A DNA stretch of 64,000 nt from Aphrocallistes beatrix (GCA_963281255.1 OY725499.1:2116096-2180095); one strand, 5' to 3'. Counted from the stretch's first letter, positions 10,666 through 22,336 are shown. Notes: generated from the sequence alone by a model not told the origin. Numbers and translations are program-made.

Positions 10666-11788
10666 AAATATCCAAAGAGAGAGAGTTATCCTGGAAAAAT
10701 TTGACCATCTTGCCTTCGTAACCTAAAAAGTTGTATTTACAATCAAAAAGTGGAATTCCCAACTCAGGTGCAGTCCAATGTCTGAGTTCGTCGAAATTTT
10801 GTCGAAATTTAATCATTGAGAAAATAAATTGAATTTTCTTATTGGGAATCTCTCCCGCTAGATTCAATGCAGCTAATATTAGCCTACGATGGAGACTTAA
10901 GAGCGTAAAGAAATTGTCTATTGAACACGTATTAATCAATTGGACTCCGTTAAATTTGCCTCCCCATGTTACGCATAAATCTTCAATAGGATGGTTTGAG
11001 ATTGAAGAGAAAGGTATTGTCTGAAGAATTGTTGATTCTAAAGGTTTATCAGTTGGTGAGCGAGGCAGTGGCTGTGGAAGTGTTGATTGTGAAAGTTCAT
11101 CATGTATCAAATGTTCTGCGATAAGTTCCATAACCACAGGAAATAATACATTGGTTGGATAATCAATGCTATCCTTAGCCCATTTGTGTGAAAATTCAAA
11201 ATCTAGAGTGGTATGTTGATATTCTGGAATCTTTATCTCGTGGCTCTCCAAATAAAATTGCGCTAACACGTCGCAAATTTCTTGAGAGGTGTCGAAATCG
11301 ATCAATTCATTAATTACACTGGTAATTGAAGGGTACTGGTGCTGTCTCCAGTCAATAATGTCCCTAAAAGGAAGATGACGCCTGCAGTGAAGTTTTGCGT
11401 GTAGTTTCGATAAAGGAGTTGAAGTTTTGATAGAATCCATTATTCTACTTTTGAAAGAGAAGATGACTCGTAACACTTCTTCTCGACTTGTCTCAGGAAG
11501 GTCTGGCTTATCAAATATGGTTTCTTCCAATCCCATAAAAGGAGATAAGACCAGCTTCTCTTCCTCGGATTCAATTTCAAAATCCGAATCTAAGCATAGA
11601 TGTTTGCAAGTTGGTAAATCGTGATCAATTAATGGCCTTTTTCTCCAGAGCTTGGCTTTCGAAGTCTTAACGCGTTGAGTTTTTTTATTTCGGTAGATGG
11701 AGACATTGGTAGGATTGACTTTACTTACACTATAAGGACCAAGCCACTTGTCTTCTAGTTTGCCACCTTTTTTTCTTCTGATAAACAT
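10666..11788 (-). CDS. Ginger1-A GPY/F module and protease N-terminal part
   Basis: The first ~60 residues carry the GPY/F motif (KWLGPYSV) and a basic segment, followed by a ~200-residue acidic/Ser-rich linker. WGGKFNGV and NTCSIDNFFTLLSLHRR then form the likely catalytic Cys box. The frame continues through FDELRHW and KYNFLGYEG to LDIYK, where the Transib-like element enters. The Ginger1-B protein has the same sequence of motifs (WQGEFNDI, NTCSIDNVISLI, FDELRHY, KYNFFGSE), so the two are clearly homologous but strongly diverged. Confidence 0.6.
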
Positions 11789-12570
11789 TTTCGATTATCA
11801 CTTCATCTCATTTTTCGAATTTCCTACAAGTGATCGGGTTTAATCTTTTGTCATACTGTCTTTTCATTTTGATCTTAGAATGGGCGAGATATTTGCCAGC
11901 GATATCTTGATTTTGTTGCTCTACTTCATTCATGTAGTCGACTAGTTTCTGCTCTTCATCCTCTTTAACCCATCCTTCTATCATTGAGTTCCCAGCATCA
12001 GGGTAAAGAAGTGAAAGTTTCTCAGCTTGGGTAGGAAGGCAAGGCTTACGGGAGCCATGCATTAGTTCAAATGCCGAGAAGTGAGTGGTTTCCCGTGGTC
12101 TTATGTTTAATGAAAAAGTAACCTTCTCCAAATATTGACTCTAATTCTCTTTTTTCTGGTCCATTGCTTTGACAAGGGATCGCTTTAGAGATTTATGTGA
12201 CGATCTACCAGCCCGTTCGTTTCAGGATGGTATGGGGTTGAGAATATTAATTTACAATTATAAGATTCGTGTAATGACTTGTGCAATTTATTCGTAAACT
12301 CAGTTCCGTTGTCGCTAATGATCTGAACTGGCGCTCCTTGTCTACAGTAGATAGAAAATAGACCTCGAGCCACCTCTGGTGCTTGTTTTGAACGAAGAGG
12401 TCTGGTTTCTATCCATCTCGTAAAATGGTCGATCACCGACAAAATATATTTGAATCCGTTTGATTTGATTAGTGGACCAGTAAAATCCATACCAACTCTG
12501 AACCACACTTTTGTGATGACAGGAAGAGGTTGGAGAGGAGAAGTAGGACTTTTCAGGGATGGTTGATTTC

Positions 12571-12571
<1 letters not shown>

Positions 12572-12642
<71 letters not shown>

Positions 12643-14200
12643 TACATTTATATAGCGCAGATTCCATATTAATATGTTCAAGTGCGCTGTACAATTCAAT
12701 AAAACTAAGTGTATGTTATGCATGTACGTATTTGTGTGTATGTATGCGTATGTATGTGTATGTAGGGTTGTAAGGTATGTATATGCATTGAAATTAATTT
12801 AATGAATATTTATTTAAGTGGATATATCATGCGCGATACGGAAAAGATGAGTTTTCAGGAGTTTTTGAAGAGAAGAAGTGAGGGGGCATTTCGAATGCTC
12901 GGAGGGAGAAGATTCCACTCAACAGGCGCAGCTATTGTGAATGCACGATCACCCAGAGTTTTGGAAGATTTGATAGTAGGATGTTCAAGGAGGATGGCGT
13001 TGGATGATCGTAGAGTACGATTGGATGACTTAACCTGTATGAGCTGGATTATATAGTCCGGAGCAAGAGAATGGATGGCTTTGTAAGTTGTGAGGAGAAT
13101 TTTGAAGAGGATGCGATGTTTAACAGGCAGCCAGTGGAGGTTAATAAGAAGAGGAGATGACGAAAAGGTACGAGATACATTGTAGATAAGCCTGGCTGCA
13201 CTGTTCTGGACTCGCTGGAGTCGAGCTAAGAGGGATGAGGGGCAACCATACAAGAGACTGTTACAATAATCAAGACGAGATGTGATAAGAGAATTAACGA
13301 GAGTTTCACAGACTTCCCTAGAGAGATACTTTCTAATACGCCGGATGTTATAGATGTAGTAGAAGCAGGAGGAGGCAACTTTGCTGACCTGAGTAGACAT
13401 TGAGAGGGTATTGTCGAGCCAAGTTCCAAGATTCTGTACTTCTTTGGAAGAAGAGATTCTCGACTCACCAACAGAGATGCTATCAGTTTGAACCTTAGAT
13501 AGTTGTTGACGAGTCCCTATTATAAGGAACTCAGTCTTGGTGTCATTGATAAGCAACTTGTTGGTGAGGAGCCAGGAACGGATCGCGGAGATGCAAGATT
13601 GGATGGCGGAGAAAGCAGATTCTTCAGAAGAGATGGAACCGGGTTTAAAAGAAAGATAGACCTGAGTATCGTCGGCATAGCAGTGCATGTCGGGGAGGTG
13701 GGACCTAATGAGGTCGAATAGAGGACTAGTATAGAGGCTAAAGAGAAGCGGACCAAGACAAGAACCCTGAGGAACTCCGTGTTGGACCGGGATATTGGAG
13801 GAACTAGAACCCTTAATCGAGACGAATTGAGTCCTACCAGAGAGGTAAGATTCAAACCAAGACAGAGAAGAGCCGCAAATGCCGAAATGAGACTGGAGAC
13901 GGTTGAGTAAGATGGTATGGTCAACGGTGTCGAAGGCTGAGCTAAGATCTAGAAGAACCAGAAGAGATACATGTTGGCGATTCATGCTGAGGAGGATGTC
14001 GTTTGTGACCTTCAGGAGCGCAGTCTCCGTACTGTGGTGTTTACGATAGGCAGACTGCGTCCCGGGGAAGAGATGATGTAATGTAAGATGATTCACGACC
14101 TGGATGGAAGCGGCCCTCTCAGTGATCTTAGAAATGAAAGAAAGATTGCTAAGTGGGCGATAGCCTGACTATTTAATGAGGGCTTTCTATACAGCAACCT
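12572..14200 (-). mobile_element. L2/CR1-type LINE, 5'-truncated, with (ATT)n 3' tail
   Basis: The reverse transcriptase is nearly whole from YRPLSNLSF through LLDLSSAFDTVDH, HGVPQGSCLGP and the catalytic YADD box (CYADDTQVYLSF), then the thumb-like HWLPVKHRILFKILL, with an open frame down to about 12855. The 3' UTR ends with AGCGCACTTGAACATATTA, ATATAAATGTAT and a run of ATT repeats (12573-12642), typical of L2-like tails. The endonuclease is missing (5' truncation). One stop lies close to the 5' edge (ALIK, stop, SGYRPLS). The element sits in the integrase of Ginger1-A. Confidence 0.85.
12573..12642. repeat. (AAT)n microsatellite, LINE tail
   Basis: About 23 uninterrupted AAT units form the 3' tail of the minus-strand LINE. 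Translated, they give runs of Leu or Ile, which have no coding meaning. Confidence 0.9.
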
Positions 14201-14266
14201 AGGTTGCTACATAGAACACCTCGAGCAACCTAGATTGCTAGAAATGTGCTAGCAACCTAGGTTACT
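14193..14266. repeat. Three copies of a 16-bp palindrome
   Basis: AGCAACCTAGGTTGCT at 14193-14208, AGCAACCTAGATTGCT at 14224-14239 and AGCAACCTAGGTTACT at 14251-14266 are evenly spaced near the 5' edge of the LINE. Each is self-complementary or nearly so. Confidence 0.65.
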
Positions 14267-14389
14267 CGGTGCTTAGTATGCAGCAGCCTATGAGAAATAG
14301 TATTACCGCTTTTATTCATAGATTAATATTATTATTAATAGGCAATGCCGTTATTTTATTTCATTAAATTTTCTTCTTACTTAACGTTA

Positions 14390-14870
14390 ATAATAATAAT
14401 ACGTCATAATTTACATGTACAATTATTCCATTCTGACATGATTCCTTGATGATATGTTCAAGTGCGATGTACAATGAATTAAGAAGTGCATGTGTGCAGT
14501 ATGTATGTTATATATACAGTATATGTGTAAGTCTGTGTGTGCTTATATATGTATAAATTCATGTATTATTAAATGCGTTTCATGGGCTAATCGAAAAAGA
14601 TGAGTTTTCAAGGGACTTTTAAAGATAGTAATGGATTGAGCATTCCGATGTGGCAGGCAAGTTATTCCATTCAACAGAAGCAGCAAAATAAAAAGAGCGA
14701 TCAAGTTTTTTGAAGAATTAATGTATGGATGCTCGAGGAGGATAGCATTCGAAGATCTTAGATTAAGGTTGGACCTTTTGCTTGATAAGCTGGATGATGT
14801 AGTATAGAGGAGCAGAGAATGAACAGCTTTATAAATAATGAGGATTCTAAATGTGATGCGATGTTTTCAA
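14390..14870 (-). mobile_element. Older copy of the L2-type LINE 3' end
   Basis: The segment repeats the 3' region of the LINE at 12572-14200 in the same orientation: AAGATGAGTTTTCAAG, ATTCCATTCAACAGAAGCAG, GATATGTTCAAGTGCG and an AATAATAAT tail. It is more diverged, has no open frame, and probably predates the neighbouring copy. Confidence 0.65.
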
Positions 14871-15229
14871 ATACTAAAAGCGCCTCGTTGATTTTAATAT
14901 ATGAAAACATCATTTTATGCGCATGCGCGTAATTGTTGCACCTCAACAATTACGCACATAGACATAAAACAATAGGAACATATACTACACTACAAATATC
15001 ATTTTTTGCGAAATTAAATAAAATTTATTATATTCAACATTAGAGAAAATAGCAATAGCATATTTTCTAGCATTGATGAGTTCAAGGTTTCAATTATGTT
15101 AAATAATATAGCTATCACTGTCAGTGTCAGAATACATTTCTTAAAACTGTCAACTCTACATATAATTAATGATAGTCACGCACTCAAGGACAGACATAGT
15201 ACACAGTCCACGCTATAGAGCATGTGGGA
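14871..15229. other. AT-rich stretch without a gene
   Basis: I see no coding or structural feature except an inverted pair around 14930-14955 (TAATTGTTGCACCTCAACAATTA). Confidence 0.4.
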
Positions 15230-15905
15230 GCTATAATCTACCTGCACGCAGTTACCAAGTCTAAATGTACTGCGCTCCTGAAGGTAGCCAATGACATCCT
15301 CTTCTACAAGAACCAAAACACGTCACATTTCTCGTCCTCTTGGATCTCAGCTATGCATTTTACACCGTTGACCATTCTATCCTAATAACACCCCTTCTTA
15401 CACATTTCCGGATTTGTGACACTTCTCCCTCTTGGTTCAAATCATATCTCTCCGGCTGAAACCAATCCATTTCTATCCGTGATTCAAATTCACTCTACAC
15501 TCCCGTTAAATACAGCATTCTCGTTCTCCTAAGGTTCCTGCCTTGGTACCCTTCTCTTCACTCTTTATACCAGCTCGCTCTTTGATATCATTAGGTCTCA
15601 TTTCCTCGACATGAACTGCTATGCCGATGATATTAAAATTTATCATTATTTTAAACCAAATTCTTTACTCTGAGAAATCTGCTCTCACTGTCATCCAATC
15701 CTGTGTCTCTAATCTCCGTTCTACTTGTAGGTTTCTTAACAACAAGCTGCTCATCAATTTCACCAAAACTGAGTTCCTCGTCATCGGTACCCGTCAACAA
15801 ATCTCAAATTTCCACATTGATAGCATCTCTGTTGCCAACTCTCTAATCTCGCCATCCAAAGAAGTAAAATTGGGTACCTGGTTTGACAACAGTTTAAGAA
15901 TTCCA
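15230..15905 (+). mobile_element. Diverged L2-type LINE fragment (reverse transcriptase)
   Basis: Translated by pieces, the segment matches the LINE RT in the opposite orientation: HFSSSWISAMHF-like, then GSCLGTLLFTLYTS, NCYADD, and LNNKLLINFTKTEFLVIGTR followed by QQISNFHIDSISV. Several stops and frame changes make it a dead relic of a related subfamily. The region from 15906 to 16233 has no feature I can support. Confidence 0.7.
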
Positions 15906-16233
15906 ATTATTATGGTAGTAACTACATTGTTAATTAGATATTGACATAATAATTCTGTTAGATCATCTGTGAATGATATGTCATTGTTCGATCAGTACTA
16001 ATTACCTTTGACCGAGTTGATTTCATCAAATGAATTATTAACTTGTATTACACTGTTCTTGTTTAAAGACGTAGCAGTATTGATTGGAAAATTTAGAGGC
16101 TGCATCTGTGTTTATAATTTAGCCTCGGGATAATCAATTTTTAGTGGATCCATTTCTAAGAATGAAGAAGCAGTAGAAGCACCTTCTGCCATTAATAATA
16201 CAATTCTATAAATTATAATAGTAAATGTTAGAA

Positions 16234-17153
16234 TCTTATATATTAAAATGCTAGGATTTTTTGTTTGTTTGTTTGTTTGTTTGTTCGAATTGATTGAAGA
16301 ATTGGCAGGTCGTAGAGATACGAAAATTGGCATGTAGGTTTCAAATGATGAATCTACGATTAAGTTCTAAGATCTAAGCGAAATTTTCACACCTCTGCAA
16401 AAAAACTGGAAAACAATTTTTCACACCTTTTCTATACAATACTATGTACGGCTTCACTCTCACAATAGAAATCATTATACGACAATATTGTAGGCTGTAA
16501 TTGTAATTAATACTTCAAAGCAAAAAGTTTTATGAATGTCCCAATTATATATTATAGTGTATAGCAGTTAAAAAGGTTATTCTATATTTTCACACCTTTA
16601 TATACATATTTTCACACGATTTGACGAATTTTGAAAATTATGCTAGAAACTAGCTTCCAACAGTTGACATGGGGTTTTTAGCGGTGTAGATTTCGAATAT
16701 CATATTTTCAGATCGATATGATAAATTATTGTTTACTTTTGTTTACAATAGATACATAAAGTAAACAAATCTCAAAAATATGCTAGAAACTAGCTTCCAA
16801 CGGTTGACATGGGTTTTTAGGGGTGTAGATTTCGAATATCATATTTTCAGATCGATATGATGAATTATTTGTTTACTTTTGTTTACAATAGATACATAAA
16901 GTAAACAAATAACGAAAATAGGCTAGAGAATAGCTTCCAACGGTTGACATGGGGTTTTTAGTGCTGTAGATTTCCAATATTATATTTTCGGATCCATATG
17001 AGAAATTTTTCGTTGACCTTTGTTTGAAATATTTATATAAAGGAAAAAAATCCCCAAATATGTTTGATTGAGTGACTCCAGGCGCCCGCAGGGCGACTCT
17101 GCGGACACGCAGTGTCCGCAAGCCGCGCAGCGCAAGCAAGCGAAGCGTGCTTG
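16234..17153 (+). mobile_element. Helitron-like family A, copy 1 (complete)
   Basis: The copy starts TCTTATATATTAAAATGCTA after an A (16233) and ends in a GC-rich segment and CTTG before a T (17154). The interior holds a TTTG run, a TTTCACACCT-rich block, and then about three tandem units of roughly 130 bp containing GTTGACATGGGGTTTTTA and TTTGTTTACAATAGATAC. The final ~75 bases (CAGGCGCCCGCAGGGCG to GCTTGT) are shared with family B. It is non-coding, so it would need a Rep/helicase from elsewhere. Confidence 0.65.
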
Positions 17154-17279
17154 TAAGAATTAAAGTTGTAGTATTTACAAAGAAAAGCCTATTAATTCTT
17201 GAATAGTATTAAAATCTCAGGCGCATGCGCCTCGTCGATTTTAATAGCTCGGTAAAAGTGCATCAGAAATATTCACTCT

Positions 17280-18561
17280 TTTAAAACATGAAATTATCTC
17301 TCGTGCAACAATATATCGTTCTGTTAAAAGGCTTCAGTATGGCATAAGTATGTCTAGACAGGAAGGATCTGGCAGAAAAGTCAAAGATCAAACAAAAATA
17401 GCCAAAAAAAAGATAGCTGATCGTCTTAGACGTAATCCAGCCCAATCAATCAGGAAAATTGCAAGAGAAATAAATATTCCCGCAACCAGTGCCAGTAATA
17501 CAGTACACCCTCGCTAGTCCGAACCTCGCCAATCCGCACCCTCGCTAATCCGAACACTTCATTCTTAAAATCCGAACACCCAAAATATAATTTTATTCGT
17601 CTCTATGCTTTGAATAAACGTTTATAAACTTAAATCTATCAATAAGATTGAGAAACCTCGTTAAATATGCAATCATAGCGAAATAATATCCTTGATAATC
17701 TAACAATGTAAATTTATTATAATTAATGCCCCATTGAATTAGTGTTATTTCACTAATCGGAACAAATTCACTAATCCGAACGATTTTTTCGATGATTGGA
17801 ACAGAGCTGTTCGGATTAGCGAGGGTGTACTGTATTCTGAAAAGAGATTTAAAGTTGACTCCAAGAAAAAAGGATTGCAAACAAGCTCTCAATTCTCCCC
17901 AAAAGAAGAAACGGCGAACAAGGTCATTGAAACTCTACCGTGGACTCGCAGGGGACGCATACCGGCGAGTACTCTTTAGTGACGAGAAAAACTTTTACTT
18001 AGATCAACCTCTAAACCGCCAAAACTACAGGGTATACATTCGAAAGGGGCAGAAGAAGCCCCTGAATACAAAAACTGTAGTTGAAAAAAGAAAATTTCCT
18101 CCAAAAATAATGGTTTGGGCTGGTATTGCGCACAATTTGAAAACCACCTTGTTTTTCATCGAAAAAGGCTCAACTCTAAACGCAAACAGCTACAAAAATA
18201 ACATTTTAAGGGATATCGTAGTTCCATTTTGTCGTAAGAACAAGTTAATATATCAACAAGATGGAGCTCCTTGTCATACTGCTAAAATTTGCTCGGATTA
18301 TCTCAAATCTGAAAATATTGAATTCTGGGACAAGAACGACTGGCCTCCAAATTCCCCAGACCTCAATCCTCTTGATTATGGGATATGAGGCATTCTCGAG
18401 GCTGAGGTCTGCAGAAAACCCCCGAAAAGTTTGGAAGCGTTGAAGCGAAGGATTCAGCAGACTTGGGATCAGCTTCAAATTACCATTGTTAATAACTGCA
18501 TTGATTCGTTTAAGAAGCGCCTTAGAAAATTTGTAGATGCTAAAGGAGCTCATTTTGAATA
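17280..18561 (+). pseudogene. maT-type mariner transposase
   Basis: The N-terminal HTH part reads ATIYRSVKRLQYGISMS, then KIADRLRRNPAQSIRKIARE up to the nested MITE. After it the frame resumes as ILKRDLKLTPRKK. Catalytic motifs are VLFSDEKNF (first Asp), YQQDGAPCHTA (second Asp) and SPDLNPLDY (third Asp), with 37 residues between the second and third, hence DD37D. One internal TGA follows LDYGI where the family has Trp, and the frame then runs on to a natural stop at about 18559. With the MITE and this stop, the copy is inactive but young. Confidence 0.75.
17501..17832. mobile_element. pogo/Tigger-type MITE
   Basis: Inverted termini CAGTACACCCTCGCTA.TCCG are flanked by TA (17499-17500 and 17833-17834). 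Removing 332 bp plus one TA leaves the mariner transposase frame intact, which fixes the borders to the base. It is non-coding. Confidence 0.85.
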
Positions 18562-18935
18562 AAATGTGAAGATAATAGCATTGTTATGATACTCTTGTGG
18601 TATAACTAAGATTCACATAAAGTTCTAGTTTTTGCATCGTTTTGTGTTTTGTCTCAATTTTTTTAGCGCACCCTGTATGTTAGAATAGACTCATATGCAA
18701 TAAGATCCATGATTAGATTTTAGCAAATCGTAACGAATTTTGAAAAAAGATTTGTGTAAACAGCTAAAAAAGTACTGTTTTCAAATCATAGCAATGTACA
18801 AAGTATGCATACATATTTTCATTATTATCATGCGTTTCTGACTACCGCATTGAATGGATAATATGTATTGTCATTTGAGCTATTTAAAAGTAAGTAGCTG
18901 TACTACTCAAAAGCAGCGCATCCGCTACTTACTTT

Positions 18936-19206
18936 TTAAATATATGTGTCATTTTGGTGATTTATACAGTGAAACAAATAATTGCTAGGTTTTACAGGCT
19001 TTTTTTGTTTAGGTATAGGCTTTTGGAAAATGGGTTTTGTTGAAACCCGATTACTCGGAAGTGTTTTTGAAAGAGATTTAGTTCCATTGGTTTCTAAATT
19101 TGATGGTTTTATTCTTTTAGGATCAGATTTCGGGGTTTCTATTTTATTGTCCCTTCTCTGTTTTTTCTTCCTCAGGCTATGCTTCATTGAATCAGAGCCA
19201 ATCTAA
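18936..19206 (-). CDS. Lys-rich terminal exon, unrecognised
   Basis: An open frame on the minus strand follows a good acceptor (TTTATTTAG) and reads IGSDSMKHSLRKKKQRRD, continues basic and Pro/Ser-rich (KPIFQKPIPKQKKPVKPS), and ends FHCINHQNDTYI. No family is recognised. The last ~15 codons resemble a frame at 7926-8003 (KPVKPSTYLLHC), suggesting a repeated, perhaps transposon-derived, C-terminal exon. Upstream exons are not visible because a pogo-type fragment begins at 19247. The stretch 18678-18935 shows nothing else beyond an inverted motif near 18890-18940. Confidence 0.35.
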
Positions 19207-19246
19207 ATAAATTTAAGATTTGAATTAGATTGTGGATTTTGAAAAT

Positions 19247-19312
19247 ACAGTTGACTCCGCTTAAGCGACTGTCGAATAAGAGTTAAGCGACTGTCGAATA
19301 AGAGTATTTAAT
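19247..19312. mobile_element. pogo-type element end with short tandem unit
   Basis: TA followed by CAGTTGACTCCGCTTAAGCG is a pogo/Tigger terminus related to those at 30984 and 38915. A 22-base unit (TTAAGCGACTGTCGAATAAGAG) follows twice. No opposite terminus is seen before the retroelement. Confidence 0.5.
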
Positions 19313-22191
19313 ATATGGCATAATTATCAAGTTTACCAAACACAACTAATCGTGAATGGCATCCGCGACATCGACACTTCCTCCCTTGCAGAAGGGAGAG
19401 CGTATAGAGGACTGGAGACATTTGTTTGAGGCAGCGACTTTACACATCCGTGGGCTTGAAGAAGGAGAAAAGAAAGCAATCCAACTACTACCAGCTTACA
19501 TAAATCGTAGTATCGCCGATAGGGAAGCCGTGAGGGATGTCTCAAAAAAGGCCGTAACAGTGGAAGGGGCACTTACGAGCTTAGCGCAAGTATTAGACCC
19601 ACCAATGGATACTTTTACGGCGATGCAGGAGGTAAGCCGATTACACTGGCAGCCAGGACAAGACGTAGCCGAATATTTCTTCACCCTAAAGAGGAAAGTC
19701 ACATATGCGAACCTGGGTTTGAAACACGTGGCGTCACTGCTTGCGGCCCAGTTACCCAGAGACATTCAAACCCGTATCAAGGTAGAAGTGACCGGTATTA
19801 ATTAATGATAGTCTTGAGCACGAAGATGCCCATAAACTAATTCGTACAGTCAGAAGTGAGCTAACGGAGAAGGGATACGCATTGGACAAGGGAAGTCGCG
19901 ACTTCGCTGCAATTTCGAAGGTGGCTCTCGTCCACGAAGAAGATCCGTTAAAAGAAGCACATATAGAAACCCAGGAGAGGGTGGCATACTCACGGGGATC
20001 GGCCAACGCTTACAAAGCCAAAACAAGACCAAGACCACGACAAAGCGAAGGCTGTTTTATTTGTGGAGGTCGGCACGCTTGGCGCTTTTGCCCTGATAAG
20101 AGGTACCCAGCATGCGGCCAAAAGGGCCACACTCTTAAGGACTGCTCTACGAATCGACAAGATGGAGATAAGCGAAGGGTAATGTATACCGGTCACCTGA
20201 GGTCACATGGGGAGTTATCAGCGGCCTTGTCAGTCAAATTGAACGGGGAGTCGGTGTCAGCATTGGTTGATAGCGGGGCAGGGCCTTCTGTCATCGATAT
20301 AGAGACCGTCCGTGACCTCGGTTTGGAGGCAGAATTGGTTAACAAGACGGGAAAGATTTTCGGCTTGGCTAAGGAGCCGGTCGAAGTCATTGGGACGTTG
20401 AAGCTAACTTTAGACCTTGGTAACGGACAAATCCTCGATCATCAGTTCGAAGTGTTGACGGGCGCTCAGAGCATGTGTATCTTGGGACGAGATATATTGA
20501 CCAGGTTCGGAGTTACGGAGTTTAATTGGCAAAACCACAAGGTTCGCATTGGTGAGGTATGGAAAGATTCGCAATTCACAATAGAAGGGGGCGGACCCTT
20601 AATGAGGGCTTACATGTTGGGATCAATTGGTACAGGTGATCTCAAGCCGAACTATATATTGGAGATAACGGGCGGAAAGGAAGAACGATACTTCGACGTT
20701 AATCCAGATTTGACCGACGCACAGAAGAAAGAGTTAATTACCCTTCTTCAGAAATACACTGAAGTGTTTGCGGTCAACCCCAAATCTCCCACAGCAGCCG
20801 AAGGAATTAGGCATGTAATCCACACAGGAACCGCGCAACCAGTAAAGCAGAAATCATATCCTGTAGCCCCATCTGTTGAAGAAGAAATTATGTTCCAGGT
20901 GCGGGAAATGCTATCTAACCAGATCTGTCGCCCTTCCAACTCACCTTGGGCAAGTAGGGTGTTACTTGTCACTAAGCGGGATGGTAGCAAACGGTTCTGC
21001 GTGGATTTTCGGGCGCTGAATATGGTGACACGTGCGGATTCGTACCCGATGCCACATCCGAGGGACATCCTCGATCGAATGCATGGAGACTCATATTACT
21101 CATTCCTCGATGGCGCGTCCGCTTATTGGGCAATAGAAATTAACGAAGAGGATAAATACAAGACTGCATTACAACACCAAGAGGCCTATTTGAATTCAAT
21201 CGTATGCCTTTCGGCTTGATAAATAGTGGTTCGACGTATCAGCGCCTGATGGATGAAATGCTGAGATCCATTGACAGAGCGGACCCATACGTGGACGACG
21301 TCTGCGTGCATGCGAGTGGATTTGAGGGACACCTACGCGACCTAAAGTCGACTTTAGAGGCCCTAAAGAAAGGGAATATTCAGCTCAGAAGGGATAAATG
21401 TTTATTTGGCTACTGGAAGGGCGAATTTATCGGACACATGGTTTCGAGGGAAGGGCATCACCCAGTCCCAAGACTAGTTGAAAAGATAAGGAACGCTAGG
21501 GTGCCTAGTACAAAGAGGGAGTTACTCAGATTCCTAGGATTGGTTAAATTTTATCGCGAGCACGTACCGAGATTCGCAGAGGTGGCAGAACCCCTATATC
21601 ATTTGACACGTGATTCATCGGAATGGGATTGGAATACGGCAGCGGGTAACGCTTTCGAAATACTTAAAGCTAGATTGGTCGATACTCCGATAGTATTGGC
21701 TTTCCCCGATTGGAGTTCGGAATTTGTGCTACAAGTCGATGCGTCATCGGTAGCTGTGGGTGGGATATTGTCCCAAGAAGGAGACGCGGGTAGCAAACTT
21801 CGACCCATTGCATACTTCTCATCGGGATTGACTCCCGCACAGAAGAATTATTCAGCCGGCGAAATTGAGTGCTGGGCTTTGATAGCATCTAGTCGTAAGT
21901 TTCGAAAATACTTGCAGGCAGCTCCTAGCATTCGCTTTGTCTCTGATCATAACCCCCTAGTTTGGTTGCGCCAACAGAAAGACCCACGCTGCAAGTTTGC
22001 TAGGTGGATACAGGAACTAGATATGTTCAATTACAAGATCGAGTACGTGAAAGGGGTGGAAAATGCGTCAGCAGACTACCTATCGCGAATGGACAGCATC
22101 ATTGATTGGGAAGTTAACGACGATCACGAGTTTTTTGAAAGGCACGTATACTGGAGTCACCCCGAACCTGATATTCGAGAAAGGATGAAGT

Positions 22192-22336
22192 CAGAGGCGT
22201 AGCCAGGGTGCGGCACATGGGGCCTAGGCCGCAACCTCAAAGGCTGTGCCCACTAAAATTTCACAAATTAGCATTGGGTGCCGCAACCCTCTCACGGAAT
22301 TGCCGCACCCTAAAAATAGGGCTGGCTACGCCTCTG
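22192..22336. mobile_element. hAT MITE nested in the gypsy fossil
   Basis: The termini CAGAGGCGTAGCCAGGG and their inverse are flanked by the perfect 8-bp duplication GATGAAGT (22184-22191 and 22337-22344). It is 145 bp, non-coding and GC-richer than its surroundings. It is a textbook small hAT element. Confidence 0.9.

Larger units (their letters stand above)
8646..12571 (-). mobile_element. Ginger1 DNA transposon A (integrase-protease), interrupted
   Basis: On the minus strand, in order, lie a gypsy-like DDE integrase core (GMDFTGPL, IISDNGTEF, HPETNGLVDR; about 12190-12530), an integrase C-terminal helical part (about 11810-12130), a GPY/F-type module (KWLGPYSVSKV; near 11730) and a long C-terminal region with a cysteine protease signature (NTCSIDNFFTLL; near 10925). 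The protease's finger and His box continue at 8646-9134. There is no reverse transcriptase, RNase H or gag. An integrase plus GPY/F plus extra protease is the Ginger1 layout. A LINE (12572-14200) has landed in the integrase and a Transib-like element (9140-10660) in the protease. The N-terminal zinc-binding part and the inverted repeats are not seen. It is inactive as it stands. Confidence 0.7.
17165..18675 (+). mobile_element. maT-type (DD37D) mariner, 5' end lost
   Basis: The right terminus ends GCGCACCCTG before TA (18676-18677). The left terminus is missing: the element begins abruptly after Helitron-like copy A1. The transposase is recognisable for most of its length, with a MITE nested at 17501-17832. 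The GGGTGCGCTAAAAAAATTGA terminal motif is a common mariner end. Confidence 0.75.

Noticed and set aside
12573-12642. Runs of Leu or Ile that look like a membrane protein N-terminus
   Set aside because: They are translations of the AAT microsatellite that forms the LINE tail.
19206-19355. A 5' LTR for the gypsy fossil
   Set aside because: No sequence matching the 3' LTR start was found before gag, so only the 3' LTR is reported.
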